Positions 33,526 to 42,320 of a stretch of DNA of 64,000 nt are shown in pieces. The stretch's first letter is position 1. Each line of letters starts with the position of its first letter. The notes under the pieces were generated by a model, which searched no databases, had not been told where the DNA came from, and worked only from the letters and a program-made list of their open reading frames with translations. The position numbers and the translations under genes are program-made. The DNA comes from Marinicella pacifica (GTDB lineage: Bacteria > Pseudomonadota > Gammaproteobacteria > Xanthomonadales > Marinicellaceae). The stretch spans positions 186,001 to 250,000 of the forward strand of contig NZ_BMEO01000003.1 of assembly GCF_014636635.1 (NCBI RefSeq). The letters are read 5' to 3'.

Positions 33526-34296
33526 TTACTTCGGCTCTAAACGAATGGCGCCGTCTAAACGAATAACAGAACCGTTTAAATAGGTGTTTTCGATGATATG
33601 CGCGGCGGTGTGGGCAAATTCGGCCGGTGAGCCGAGGCGTTTCGGGAAGGGCACGGATTCTCCCAGGGCTTTTTTAATTTCATCGGGCATACCCGAAACC
33701 ATGGGGGTCATAAAAACGCCCGGGGCAATGGTCATCACGCGAATCCCAAAACGGGTGAACTCCCGCGCCATCGGCAAGGTCATGCCGACAATACCGCCTT
33801 TGGACGCTGAATAAGCGGCTTGTCCGATTTGGCCTTCATAGGCTGCCACCGAGGCGGTGTTAATAATCACACCGCGTTGCTGATCTTCATCGCCAGGGTT
33901 ATTTTGCATAAGTTGGGCGGCGGCTTTGGCGACATTAAAACTGCCCACCAAATTAATTTGAATGGCTTTATTGAAATAATCCAGCGCCATGGGTGCTTCA
34001 CGGCCCAGGACCCGTCCGGCAGACAATACGCCGGCACAGTTAATCACCACATTCAAGCCCTCCATATTGTCGTTGGCTTGCTGACAAGCCTGTTCAATGG
34101 CGGCCTCATTACTGACATCGGCGGCCACAAAAAAGGCCCGTTCAGGATGCAGTTGTTGCTGCTGGGACTGACCGACTTCCTGGTTGATGTCGATGAGGGT
34201 GACTTGCCCGCCACCGTCTATAATATGTTGTGCGCAGGCCAGACCCAGTCCGGAAGCGCCCCCTGTTATCAGGGCTTTAACTTGATTTATTTTCAT
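33526..34296 (-). CDS. short-chain dehydrogenase, 3-hydroxyacyl-CoA dehydrogenase type-2-like
   Basis: A 256-residue SDR. NAD-binding TGGASGLGLA is at residues ~11-20, the catalytic Tyr-Lys is in YSASKGG (~157-163), with the Ser of INTASVAAYEG upstream. The closeness to human HSD17B10-type enzymes (GVIINTASVAAYEGQIGQAAYS) suggests oxidation of 3-hydroxyacyl-CoA in fatty-acid or isoleucine breakdown. Four bases separate it from the M14-type gene upstream. The role in beta-oxidation is inferred; other fad genes are elsewhere, such as fadD at 46776. Confidence 0.93.
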   Translation of the reverse strand: MKINQVKALITGGASGLGLACAQHIIDGGGQVTLIDINQEVGQSQQQQLHPERAFFVAADVSNEAAIEQACQQANDNMEGLNVVINCAGVLSAGRVLGREAPMALDYFNKAIQINLVGSFNVAKAAAQLMQNNPGDEDQQRGVIINTASVAAYEGQIGQAAYSASKGGIVGMTLPMAREFTRFGIRVMTIAPGVFMTPMVSGMPDEIKKALGESVPFPKRLGSPAEFAHTAAHIIENTYLNGSVIRLDGAIRLEPK

Positions 34297-34300
34297 ACGA

Positions 34301-35329
34301 TTATTGTAAAGGTTTCTGTTGGTTTAAGGGTCGCATTAAGTAGCATAAACAGTCCAGTTGCACCGCTTGCGGACTGAGGGTAATCATGGCCGGCATCACC
34401 GATTGACTCAATTGTAGTTGTTGCGCTTGAATGCGAAAGTATTGTTCCGTGATGTCATAATCCATGGCATCCGTCACCGTAATGGGCATCGGAGTTTGAT
34501 CGGTTTGTAACTGACCGAACACGGTACCGGGTGCCAACTGATGAAAATTATGATAATCCAAATCTTCAGGAATTTCAAAGTCAACCGGCTCCCGGGTTTC
34601 ACCGGCCACACCGATGGTCATGTCTTTTTTAAGTTTAACCACGGCAAAAATATTCATCACCTCCTGATCTTCACTGACCCCGGGTAGGTCATTGAGATTA
34701 GACAAACGGCATAGATTTTCTAAAAATGTAATGGTTTGTTCAATACCATCGGCGGTTCCGCTCATGCCGCATTCAATGGTGACGGCCGGACAAAACTCAG
34801 AAAAAGCCCCTGACTGAATGCCGTCGGGACTGGTGATGTGAATGATGGTTTTTGAAAACAGGGAGGCCAAATTAATGTGTTCTTTTTTAATCGCATTGAT
34901 ACCGGCATAGTGCGGATTGCGGCCGGTGTTGTTATGAATATCGACACTGGCGAGGGGGTTTTGTTGTTTCAAAAATTCGGTGATGTCCGCCATTTTTTTA
35001 GCCACTGGGTGGTGATTTGGCCGTTGACCGGGCCAGCAGCGGTTAAAATCAACGCCATTGGCTAACTGGCGCACGTTGTTTTGTGCGGCCTGAACATTGC
35101 CAAACAGAATGATCAGGGTTCTGGGTAATCTGGACAGGTGTCGTTTCAGATAAACCCGCAAGGCATCCCAGCCGGTGGTTTCATTGCCATGTTGCAAAAT
35201 TGATATGAAAATGGGCCGTTTAATGCGCCCTTTCAATTCCACCAGTGTCAAATCATCGACAAACTGATGGAGTTGATTGGCTTTGACTTCTAGTATCCCA
35301 TCAGGTAATTGCGACAACATCCGGGGCAT
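34301..35329 (-). CDS. M14-type zinc carboxypeptidase / succinylglutamate desuccinylase-like
   Basis: A 342-residue protein of the AstE/AspA-M14 superfamily. The zinc site begins with ILQHGNETTGW (His and Glu of HxxE, ~50-53), continues with SVDIHNNTG (His ~148) and has the general-base Glu in TIECGMSG (~191). DFNRCWPG and FGNVQAAQNN are conserved loops. Members remove acyl groups or amino acids, and the exact substrate cannot be deduced. It precedes the SDR gene as a pair on the minus strand, with a divergent promoter region shared with the ABC operon. Confidence 0.88.
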   Translation of the reverse strand: MPRMLSQLPDGILEVKANQLHQFVDDLTLVELKGRIKRPIFISILQHGNETTGWDALRVYLKRHLSRLPRTLIILFGNVQAAQNNVRQLANGVDFNRCWPGQRPNHHPVAKKMADITEFLKQQNPLASVDIHNNTGRNPHYAGINAIKKEHINLASLFSKTIIHITSPDGIQSGAFSEFCPAVTIECGMSGTADGIEQTITFLENLCRLSNLNDLPGVSEDQEVMNIFAVVKLKKDMTIGVAGETREPVDFEIPEDLDYHNFHQLAPGTVFGQLQTDQTPMPITVTDAMDYDITEQYFRIQAQQLQLSQSVMPAMITLSPQAVQLDCLCYLMRPLNQQKPLQ

Positions 35330-35456
35330 GTAAGCGTTCTCTTAAATTTTTAAAGTGGTTAAGTTAACGCTTTGCCGAAAAAATTGGAAGACCCTGCTTG
35401 ATTTTTTTTACCTTCGGACCCAAAATCTATGGGATTTTTTCATAACCGATTGTACC

Positions 35457-36398
35457 ATGATTGAATGTTCACACCTCAGTAAACACTTTGGCGATGTAAA
35501 AGCGGTGGATGATTTAAGTTTTACTGCTCACAAAGGCCAGGTTTTGGGATTTTTGGGGCCCAACGGTGCCGGAAAATCAACCACCATGAAAATGATTACC
35601 GGTTTTTTGCCGGCCACTTCCGGCAATATTAAAGTATGTGGCATCGATTTGGCCGAAGATTCCCTGGCAGTCAAAAATAAAATTGGTTATTTACCCGAAG
35701 GTGCACCCAGTTATCACGAAATGCAGGTTGGTCCTTTTTTACAATTTACGGCGCGAATGCGCAATATACCGTCTGCCCGTCAACAAGCTGCGGTTGATTC
35801 GGTGGTGGCCAGACTGAATTTAAACCATGTCTATTACCAAAAAATAGACACCCTTTCCAAAGGCTTTAAACGCCGTGTGGGGTTGGCGCAAGCCATTATT
35901 CATGACCCTGAAGTGCTGATTATGGATGAACCCACCGATGGTCTGGATCCAAACCAAAAACACCAGGTGCGTGAACTGATTACCGCCATGTCCAAAAATA
36001 AAACCATTATTCTTTCAACCCATATTTTAGAAGAAGTGCATGCGGTGTGTGATCGGGCGATTATTATTGCACGTGGTGCGATTGTGGCGGATAACACGCC
36101 CACTGAAATGGAAAAAATGTCGCGTTATCACCATGCGGTCAGTTTTGTGGCCGATTTAAACACCGAATTACTCAATAAAATTAAACACCTCGATTGTGTG
36201 CGTGATGTCACATATAACGCCCGCCTGAAGGAAACCACGGTTTTTCCGTCACAGGGTTTGTTTATTTTTGATGAGATCAGTGCGGTGTTAAAACGTGAAG
36301 GTGTTCAGGTGATGAGTCTTAAAATGGAGGCCGGCCGTCTGGATGAAGTGTTCAGGAATATCACCCAACCGATACAAAAGCAGGAGGCGGCAATATGA
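35457..36398 (+). CDS. ABC transporter ATPase, GldA-like
   Basis: A 313-residue ABC ATPase starting at ATG 35457 (MIECSHLSKHFGDVKAVDDL). The Walker A GPNGAGKST is at 34-42, the signature is degenerate (LSKGFKRRVGLAQA, ~143), Walker B is VLIMDEPTDGLDP and the H-loop histidine is in ILSTHILEE. The ~75 residues after the ATPase core are an accessory tail. Together with the permease and the GldG-like protein behind it, it makes up a Gld-type exporter, best known from Bacteroidetes gliding but found in many non-gliding bacteria. The in-frame region upstream of 35457 is not part of the protein. Confidence 0.93.
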   Translation: MIECSHLSKHFGDVKAVDDLSFTAHKGQVLGFLGPNGAGKSTTMKMITGFLPATSGNIKVCGIDLAEDSLAVKNKIGYLPEGAPSYHEMQVGPFLQFTARMRNIPSARQQAAVDSVVARLNLNHVYYQKIDTLSKGFKRRVGLAQAIIHDPEVLIMDEPTDGLDPNQKHQVRELITAMSKNKTIILSTHILEEVHAVCDRAIIIARGAIVADNTPTEMEKMSRYHHAVSFVADLNTELLNKIKHLDCVRDVTYNARLKETTVFPSQGLFIFDEISAVLKREGVQVMSLKMEAGRLDEVFRNITQPIQKQEAAI

Positions 36399-37129
36399 AT
36401 CACATTGGTGCCATTATTCGCAGAGAATTACACAGTTATTTTGCGACCCCGATTGCCTATGTTTTCATCGTCATTTTTTTGGTGATGAGCGGGGTGTTTG
36501 CTTTTTATTTTGGCAGTTTGTATGAACGCGGTCAGGCAGATTTGTTGCCATTTTTTAATTACCATCCTTGGCTGTATTTGTTTCTGGTGCCAGCGGTGGC
36601 CATGAGAATCTGGTCTGAAGAACGCAACAGCGGTAACATTGAATTACTGATGACTTTGCCGGTGAAACGCCTCACCTGGGTATTGGGTAAATTTTTGGCG
36701 GCCTGGCTGTTTGTGGGTCTGGCTTTGTTGCTCACTTTTCCCATCGTGATTTCAATCAATTACCTGGGTGATCCCGATAACGGGGTGATTGTGGCCAGTT
36801 ACATGGGGTCATTCTTGTTGGCCGGTGCGTTTCTGGCCATTGGCAGTTGTTTATCGGCAGCCACCAAAAACCAGGTGATTGCTTTTATTCTAACAGTGGT
36901 GATTTGCTTTTTATTCCTGTTGTCCGGCTTCCCGATGGTGTTGGCGTTCTTTAAACTGTTTTTACCGCAGTTTATGGTGGATGTGGTGGCATCTACCAGC
37001 TTCTTAAGTCATTACACTTCAATTACTAAAGGGGTGTTGGATTTGGGTGATTTGGGCTATTTTGCCTTAACCATTGGTGTGTGGTTATATGCCACTGTGT
37101 TGGTGGTTGACATGAAAAAAGGAGACTGA
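36395..37129 (+). CDS. ABC-2 type permease, GldF-like
   Basis: A 244-residue membrane protein with six helices. The N terminus IIRRELHSYFATPIAYVFI and the phrase RIWSEERNSGNIELLMTLPV are typical of the ABC-2/GldF group. The start overlaps the ATPase gene (ATGA), the end overlaps the GldG-like gene by one base. It would be the channel half of the transporter; cargo unknown. Confidence 0.92.
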   Translation: MNHIGAIIRRELHSYFATPIAYVFIVIFLVMSGVFAFYFGSLYERGQADLLPFFNYHPWLYLFLVPAVAMRIWSEERNSGNIELLMTLPVKRLTWVLGKFLAAWLFVGLALLLTFPIVISINYLGDPDNGVIVASYMGSFLLAGAFLAIGSCLSAATKNQVIAFILTVVICFLFLLSGFPMVLAFFKLFLPQFMVDVVASTSFLSHYTSITKGVLDLGDLGYFALTIGVWLYATVLVVDMKKGD

Positions 37130-38979
37130 TGATGAAAAGAACCGGACATCGATTGCAACTGATAATACTGGCTGTTATTTTTTTATTATCATCTGTGATT
37201 ATCAGTGAAAGCGGCTTGTTCTCACGATTACGTGTGGATTTAACCGACAATAACATGTTCACCCTCAGCCAGGGCACCAAAAATATTGTTAACAACATCG
37301 ATGAGCAGGTACACCTGCGTTTGTTCTTTTCTGAACAAGCGGCACGTGATTTGCCAATGTTGCGAACCTACTTTCAACGGGTCAAGGACTTTCTCGAAGA
37401 ACTGACCCGCTTTGGCGCCGGGAAATTAAAACTCAGTATCATTGATCCGGTGTCATTTTCAGAAGAAGAGGATCAGGCTTCACAATTTGGTTTACAGGCT
37501 TTGCCGGTGGGTGAGGGCGGTGAAAATGTGTTTTTTGGCATTGCGGCCACCAATGCGTTGGATAATGTGGCCATTATTCCTTTTTTTCAACCGGAACGTG
37601 AGTCCTATTTAGAATACGATTTGGCCGAGTTAATTTACAACCTGAATAACCCTCAGAAACCCCTCATTGGGGTGATGTCAGCTGAACCGATGCTGGCCAA
37701 CGGCCCGACTGCACCGGGAATGCCGTCGCAAGAACAAATCGTGTTGACCCAGTTAAAAGAAATGTACACGGTCCAATCGGTGGCATTAGATCAGACGGAT
37801 TTAAGTAATATTGATTTACTGATTTTGGTGCATCCACAAGACCTACCGGAACAAACGCTGTTCGCGATTGACCAGTATGTGATGGCAGGAGGGCGTTTAC
37901 TGGTGTTTGTGGACCCCATGAACCAAACCCAGGAAGTGCCCGCAGACCCACAAAACCCGATGGCCCAGTTTCAGGCTAACCGCTCATCAGATCTGGCGCC
38001 TCTGTTCAAGGCCTGGGGGGTTGAATATGACCCCGGCCGGGTTGTTTTAGATAACCCCTCTGCTTTAAGCATTCAATCCACCCAGGGACAAACCATTCGC
38101 CATCTGGGAATCAATGCCTGGGATGGTGATAATTTAAGCGATGACATCGTTAATTTTGAGTTGAATAAAATTCATACCGCACTGGCAGGTTACTTTGAGG
38201 CTGAAGCGGGGCGGTTGACACCCTTAATCACCAGCCACCAGGATTCAATGACCACCGATGTGGATCCTTTTAGTATGTTGTTTAATCCTGCTTCATTGTT
38301 TCAGCAATATCAGGCCGACGAGGCGCGTTATGTGATTGCGGCACGATTAAACGGACCCCTTGAAAGTGCATTTAAAGAGGGCTTTGAAGACATGGACGTT
38401 GACGATGTTATCACTGAGCAAAGCGATCCGCGGGTGGTGTTGGTGGCGGATGCGGATATGTTGTATGACCGTTTATGGGTACAGTCACAGAATTTCTTTG
38501 GTCGTCAGGTATTTTCGCCTTTTGCGGATAATGGTTATTTTGTGAATAATCTGGTGGATAATTTATCCGGCAGTGAGGATTTGATAAAAGTGCGGTCGCG
38601 CGGCTCCTCACACAGACCGTTTGATAAGGTTCAGGCCATTCAGCTCGCCAGCGACAAAAAATACCGTGAAACTGAAAACCAATTACGTCAGCAGCTCAGA
38701 GAAACAGAAGCCAAGCTGAATGAATTGCAGCAAGCCAAGGGCAGCGAAAGTCAGTTGATTTTAAGCAGTGAGCAACAACAGGAAATAGAACGCTTTAAAC
38801 AACGAAAACTTGAGGTGCGAAAGAACTTGCGTGAAGTGAAAAGAAACCTCAATAAAGACATCGAAGCGCTTGGAAACCGCATTAAATTTATCAATATTGC
38901 ACTGATTCCGATTCTGATTACGCTGGTGATTATCATCGTTTCTGCCTTTCGCAGTCGTCGCAGGGAGTACAAAAAATGA
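37129..38979 (+). CDS. GldG-like membrane-anchored protein (ABC-type uncharacterised subunit)
   Basis: A 616-residue protein with one helix at the N terminus and another at the C terminus (IALIPILITLVIIIVSAFR), leaving a large periplasmic part between. It carries the GldG markers LRVDLTDNNMFTLSQGT near residue 25, LRTYFQRVKDFLEELTRF, and a GGRLLVFVDP core. A coiled-coil stretch rich in Gln, Glu and Arg (~510-585) precedes the last helix. GldG proteins are the periplasmic partner of GldAF. The ATG at 37129 or the next at 37132 is the start. Coupled to DUF4340 by ATGA. Confidence 0.9.
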   Translation: MMKRTGHRLQLIILAVIFLLSSVIISESGLFSRLRVDLTDNNMFTLSQGTKNIVNNIDEQVHLRLFFSEQAARDLPMLRTYFQRVKDFLEELTRFGAGKLKLSIIDPVSFSEEEDQASQFGLQALPVGEGGENVFFGIAATNALDNVAIIPFFQPERESYLEYDLAELIYNLNNPQKPLIGVMSAEPMLANGPTAPGMPSQEQIVLTQLKEMYTVQSVALDQTDLSNIDLLILVHPQDLPEQTLFAIDQYVMAGGRLLVFVDPMNQTQEVPADPQNPMAQFQANRSSDLAPLFKAWGVEYDPGRVVLDNPSALSIQSTQGQTIRHLGINAWDGDNLSDDIVNFELNKIHTALAGYFEAEAGRLTPLITSHQDSMTTDVDPFSMLFNPASLFQQYQADEARYVIAARLNGPLESAFKEGFEDMDVDDVITEQSDPRVVLVADADMLYDRLWVQSQNFFGRQVFSPFADNGYFVNNLVDNLSGSEDLIKVRSRGSSHRPFDKVQAIQLASDKKYRETENQLRQQLRETEAKLNELQQAKGSESQLILSSEQQQEIERFKQRKLEVRKNLREVKRNLNKDIEALGNRIKFINIALIPILITLVIIIVSAFRSRRREYKK

Positions 38980-39965
38980 CAACAGGTAAAACCCTGCTGG
39001 GTTTATTGATTGTGGCCGGTGGTTTGGTGTTTTATTTAATGAACCAAGCACCAAAAGACAGCGGGCATGATTTTTTGATTGCCGCTTTGAGCAACAATGA
39101 GACCGGCATTAAATCCCTGGACCGTGTTTTGGTCACACAAGGAGAGCAGCAATTTGATATGCGCGAAAGTGATAGCGGCTGGCATTTGAATGGTGGTTTT
39201 TATGTGCGTGTGGATTCACTGTTTAATTGGGTACAGGCGTTAAAAAATGCCCGCTTAATTGAGCGCAAAACCGCCAACCCGGCTCATTTTCCCGCTTTGT
39301 CTCTGACTGAAGAAGATTTAAGGGTTCGCCTGTACCGGGGCGAACAGTTATTGGCAGATGTTATTTTGGGCCAAACCGGCAGCACCCCCGGCGCCCGCTT
39401 TGTGCGTTATGCGGAGGATACACAATCCTGGTTGGCCTCCGGCTTGAATGATTTAAACTCATCTAAAGAGCTGTGGACTTTAACCATGCTTTTTGATGTG
39501 CCGGATAATCAGGTGCAGGTCATTGAATGGACCGCCGAAGACATTGTGCGCTTGGTTAAGGATGATGAAACAGGTCAATGGCAGTTTGCCGACCCGGCAA
39601 CGGATGGTTTCACACCGGATCAACAAGCGGTTGGGTCACTGGCCAGCGCTTTATCGGGTTTCAGAATTCAGCAAGCACTTGAGGCGGAACAAGATTTAGG
39701 TCAACCGCAACAGGTCTTTGTTTTTGGTTTGACCGAAGGCCGTTCGGTCACTTTGGCTTTATTTGGTGACAAAGACAGCGCTATTTTGAAAGTAACCGAC
39801 AGTGATCAGCCGGAGCGCTATCTTAACTGGCAATTCACCGTGCCGGATTATAAACTGGACACCTTAATGATGTCTCAATCTGAGGCCCTGAAAAAGCCAT
39901 CGGAGGACACCGAAAAAGGCCCAAATCAACTGTTATCGAGTGATCAGACGGACACAGAAGGATGA
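38976..39965 (+). CDS. DUF4340 protein of the Gld-type ABC operon
   Basis: A 329-residue protein: one N-terminal helix (LLGLLIVAGGLVFYLM) then a periplasmic part with tandem DUF4340-like beta-rich repeats (DSGWHLNGGFYVRVDSLFNWV; DDETGQWQFADP). DUF4340 genes follow gldFG-type genes in many genomes, so a role in the same export complex is expected. It has no cysteine that could suggest a lipoprotein. Overlap ATGA on both sides. Confidence 0.88.
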   Translation: MTTGKTLLGLLIVAGGLVFYLMNQAPKDSGHDFLIAALSNNETGIKSLDRVLVTQGEQQFDMRESDSGWHLNGGFYVRVDSLFNWVQALKNARLIERKTANPAHFPALSLTEEDLRVRLYRGEQLLADVILGQTGSTPGARFVRYAEDTQSWLASGLNDLNSSKELWTLTMLFDVPDNQVQVIEWTAEDIVRLVKDDETGQWQFADPATDGFTPDQQAVGSLASALSGFRIQQALEAEQDLGQPQQVFVFGLTEGRSVTLALFGDKDSAILKVTDSDQPERYLNWQFTVPDYKLDTLMMSQSEALKKPSEDTEKGPNQLLSSDQTDTEG

Positions 39966-40348
39966 ACCGTCAGGCGCCTCGATATTTGATTTTAGCGGCA
40001 TTTTACGGGCTCACGGCGGTGGCGTTGGGCGCTTTGGGTCAACATGCTTTTGGTCTTGAAGCCGGTTCCAGACCTTATTTATTGTTTCAGCACGCATATA
40101 TCTACCAGTTGATTCATGCTTTGCTGTTGATTTGGGTGGCGACCCAGTTACATCATGGGTTTTGGTTGCGGGCGGCTGCGCTGGCCATTGCGGTGGGTGT
40201 CTTGCTGTTTTGTGGTGGTTTGTATGTGCTGATTTTTTTAGGTCAAACCGCCTTTTCATGGATCACGCCAATCGGTGGTAGTTTATTGATTTTGGGTTGG
40301 TTAAACCTGGTGATTCATGGGGTTAAACAATTGTTTAAACCCCAATAA
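39962..40348 (+). CDS. ygdD: DUF423 membrane protein (YgdD-like)
   Basis: A 128-residue protein with four helices. The conserved DUF423 pattern is visible in ALGAFGQHAF-like GALGQHAFGLEAG, YQLIHALLLI and WITPIGGSLLILGWLNL. E. coli YgdD function is unknown. The ATGA overlap makes it the last gene of the ABC operon, but the family occurs in many contexts, so a functional link is weak. A hairpin spans its 3' end. Confidence 0.9.
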   Translation: MNRQAPRYLILAAFYGLTAVALGALGQHAFGLEAGSRPYLLFQHAYIYQLIHALLLIWVATQLHHGFWLRAAALAIAVGVLLFCGGLYVLIFLGQTAFSWITPIGGSLLILGWLNLVIHGVKQLFKPQ

Positions 40349-40350
40349 AT
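40319..40350 (+). terminator. probable terminator at the end of the ABC operon
   Basis: GGGGTT at 40319-40324 pairs with AAACCCC near 40337-40343 around the palindrome AAACAATTGTTT (one bulged base), followed by AATAAATTTTT. The stem overlaps the last codons of the DUF423 gene, and the T-run is imperfect. Confidence 0.6.
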
Positions 40351-40421
40351 TTTTCATAAATACCGTAATTGACGTTAAAAATTTATTAAAACTGACACTT
40401 TGATGGCTGTTTTTAGTTCAT

Positions 40422-40443
40422 AAATGTGTGATTAGTCACATTT
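40422..40443. promoter_or_regulatory. CRP-like palindrome upstream of the DUF1800 operon
   Basis: AAATGTG at 40422-40428 and CACATTT at 40437-40443 are exact mirror halves, 22 bases in all like the CRP consensus; the right half has TCACA, the left TGTGt rather than TGTGA. It lies 50 bases before the start codon. FNR-type or other CRP-family regulators are alternatives. Confidence 0.55.
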
Positions 40444-40493
40444 ATAACAACCTTTCAGATTAAACTTTAAGACTCGTCACAGAGCCAGTCATC

Positions 40494-42311
40494 ATGAAAG
40501 ATTACCGCCAAAGCCGTCGCCAAGTCATGGCCGGTCTGTCTACCGCCGGTTTATTAACGGCTTTGCCGTTTTCAGCCTTGCCCACTGCGACAAATCAAAA
40601 ATCCGTTCCACCCAAACAACAGCCCACCGCCGGTTTTAAGGCGGCCCCTTTACCCAATCAGACATTTGCCCATATGGTGCTCAATCGATTGGGTTATGGT
40701 GTTACGCCGGGTATTATGGATAAAACTTATTTTCAGGGCCTGGGCACCACCGATGCCGATCGTTTAAGTCAGTTTGTGGATCAGCAGCTGGCCGGTGGTA
40801 ATGATGTCTATGTGAATCAACGTATTAACCAGGCGGGCACCTATGAGACCTTGAACAAAACATTGAACCAGTTATGGGTTGATTATCACATTGATGCCAA
40901 TAATCAAACCAGTTCCAGTCAGCCGGTGGGTGAGCATATGCTTTTGAAGTTTCTGCGTTCGACTTACTCACTGTTTCCTTTACGCGAACGGATTGCGGAA
41001 TTTTGGCATAATCATTTTAGTGTTTATGGTTATGATTATTATGCCCGCTCGGTCTGGAGCAGTTGGGATAGAGATGTGATTCGCACCCATATGCTGGGCA
41101 ATTTTAAAGACTTTCTGATTGCGACGGCGCGGCATCCAGCGATGTTGTATTATCTGGACAATTATAATAATTCCCGCTCGGAACCCAACGAAAACTACGG
41201 TCGCGAATTGATTGAATTACATACCCTCGGGGTGGAAAATTATTACGGCCTGGCGCAACCCCATGAAGTACCGACCATAACCGTGAATGAATCCGGCGGT
41301 CCGTGGCCGGCCAACGGCGTGATTCAACAGTATTATGTGGACAATGATGTTTATGAAACCGCACGCTGTTTAACCGGTTGGCGGGTGAATGATTCAACTT
41401 CGCTGGGTGATACCGGAGAATTCTATTATGACAGCGGGCGTCATGATAATTTTGCCAAATCGGTGCTAACCGGCGGATTTCAGAATTTCACCGCCAATCA
41501 GGGTGAAACTGACGGCTTTGAAGTCATGGAAATGCTGGCCTATCATCCAGGCACCGCCAAACACATTGCCGGTAAACTGGCGCGGGCTTTTATCAGTGAC
41601 AACCCGCCGCAACAGCTGATTGATGACGTGGCGACGGTATTTTATGATAACCGGACAGCCGCCAACCAACTGGAACTGGTGTTTAAAGCGTTATTCAACC
41701 ATGCCGCATTCAGTGATCCCCAGTACTGGCAAAGCAAGGTAAAACGACCATTTGATGTGGTGGTTTCTGCGATGCGGGCCTGTGATGCCGATTTTACGCT
41801 CAGGCCTGATGATGGTGACAGCAACAGTTTTGTTTATCGCATGGATGACACCGGTCATTTTCCGTATGAATGGCGGCCACCGGATGGTTATCCGACCGAT
41901 TCATCATTCTGGTTAAATTCCACTGCTTTGGTGCACACCTGGAAAACCGTTGACTGGTTAATTGATCACGATGCTTCTTCAAGTCCTTTGCTGCCCATTG
42001 TGCCTTATGTTGTACAACATTTTCAGGGCTTACCGGCCACTGAATTGACGCCGGATAATATGGTTTCCTACTGGATGTCACGACTGTTTGACCAAACACC
42101 GACCAATGGCTGGCTGGGTGATCCGGTGTATGAATCCATCATCACATTTATTTTAACCAGGCCTCAAGATCCGAGATACCCCCAGTGGCACAGAAGTAAT
42201 TATATTGATATGTCCATGCTGGCCAACAATGAATGGCCCTATTACTGGGGTGAACGGCTGCGAGGTGCGGTTAAGCTGATGATTGCGTCACCTTATTTTA
42301 TGCAACGGTAG
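40494..42311 (+). CDS. DUF1800 family protein with Tat-like signal
   Basis: A 605-residue protein. The N terminus SRRQVMAGLSTAGLLTALPF has twin arginines and a hydrophobic core, suggesting Tat or Sec export. The DUF1800 markers include RIAEFWHNHFSVYG, AMLYYLDNYNN and YGRELIELHTLGV with KLARAFISDNPP later. DUF1800 proteins of marine bacteria nearly always pair with DUF1501, as here, with 9 bases between genes. The pair is thought to handle an extracellular polymer but no activity is proven. The region of ~145 bases upstream carries a CRP-like palindrome. Confidence 0.92.
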   Translation: MKDYRQSRRQVMAGLSTAGLLTALPFSALPTATNQKSVPPKQQPTAGFKAAPLPNQTFAHMVLNRLGYGVTPGIMDKTYFQGLGTTDADRLSQFVDQQLAGGNDVYVNQRINQAGTYETLNKTLNQLWVDYHIDANNQTSSSQPVGEHMLLKFLRSTYSLFPLRERIAEFWHNHFSVYGYDYYARSVWSSWDRDVIRTHMLGNFKDFLIATARHPAMLYYLDNYNNSRSEPNENYGRELIELHTLGVENYYGLAQPHEVPTITVNESGGPWPANGVIQQYYVDNDVYETARCLTGWRVNDSTSLGDTGEFYYDSGRHDNFAKSVLTGGFQNFTANQGETDGFEVMEMLAYHPGTAKHIAGKLARAFISDNPPQQLIDDVATVFYDNRTAANQLELVFKALFNHAAFSDPQYWQSKVKRPFDVVVSAMRACDADFTLRPDDGDSNSFVYRMDDTGHFPYEWRPPDGYPTDSSFWLNSTALVHTWKTVDWLIDHDASSSPLLPIVPYVVQHFQGLPATELTPDNMVSYWMSRLFDQTPTNGWLGDPVYESIITFILTRPQDPRYPQWHRSNYIDMSMLANNEWPYYWGERLRGAVKLMIASPYFMQR

Positions 42312-42320
42312 GAGGGTACA

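Noticed and set aside
34878-35065. Plus-strand frame inside the M14-type gene
   Set aside because: Antisense shadow of a clearly conserved coding region.
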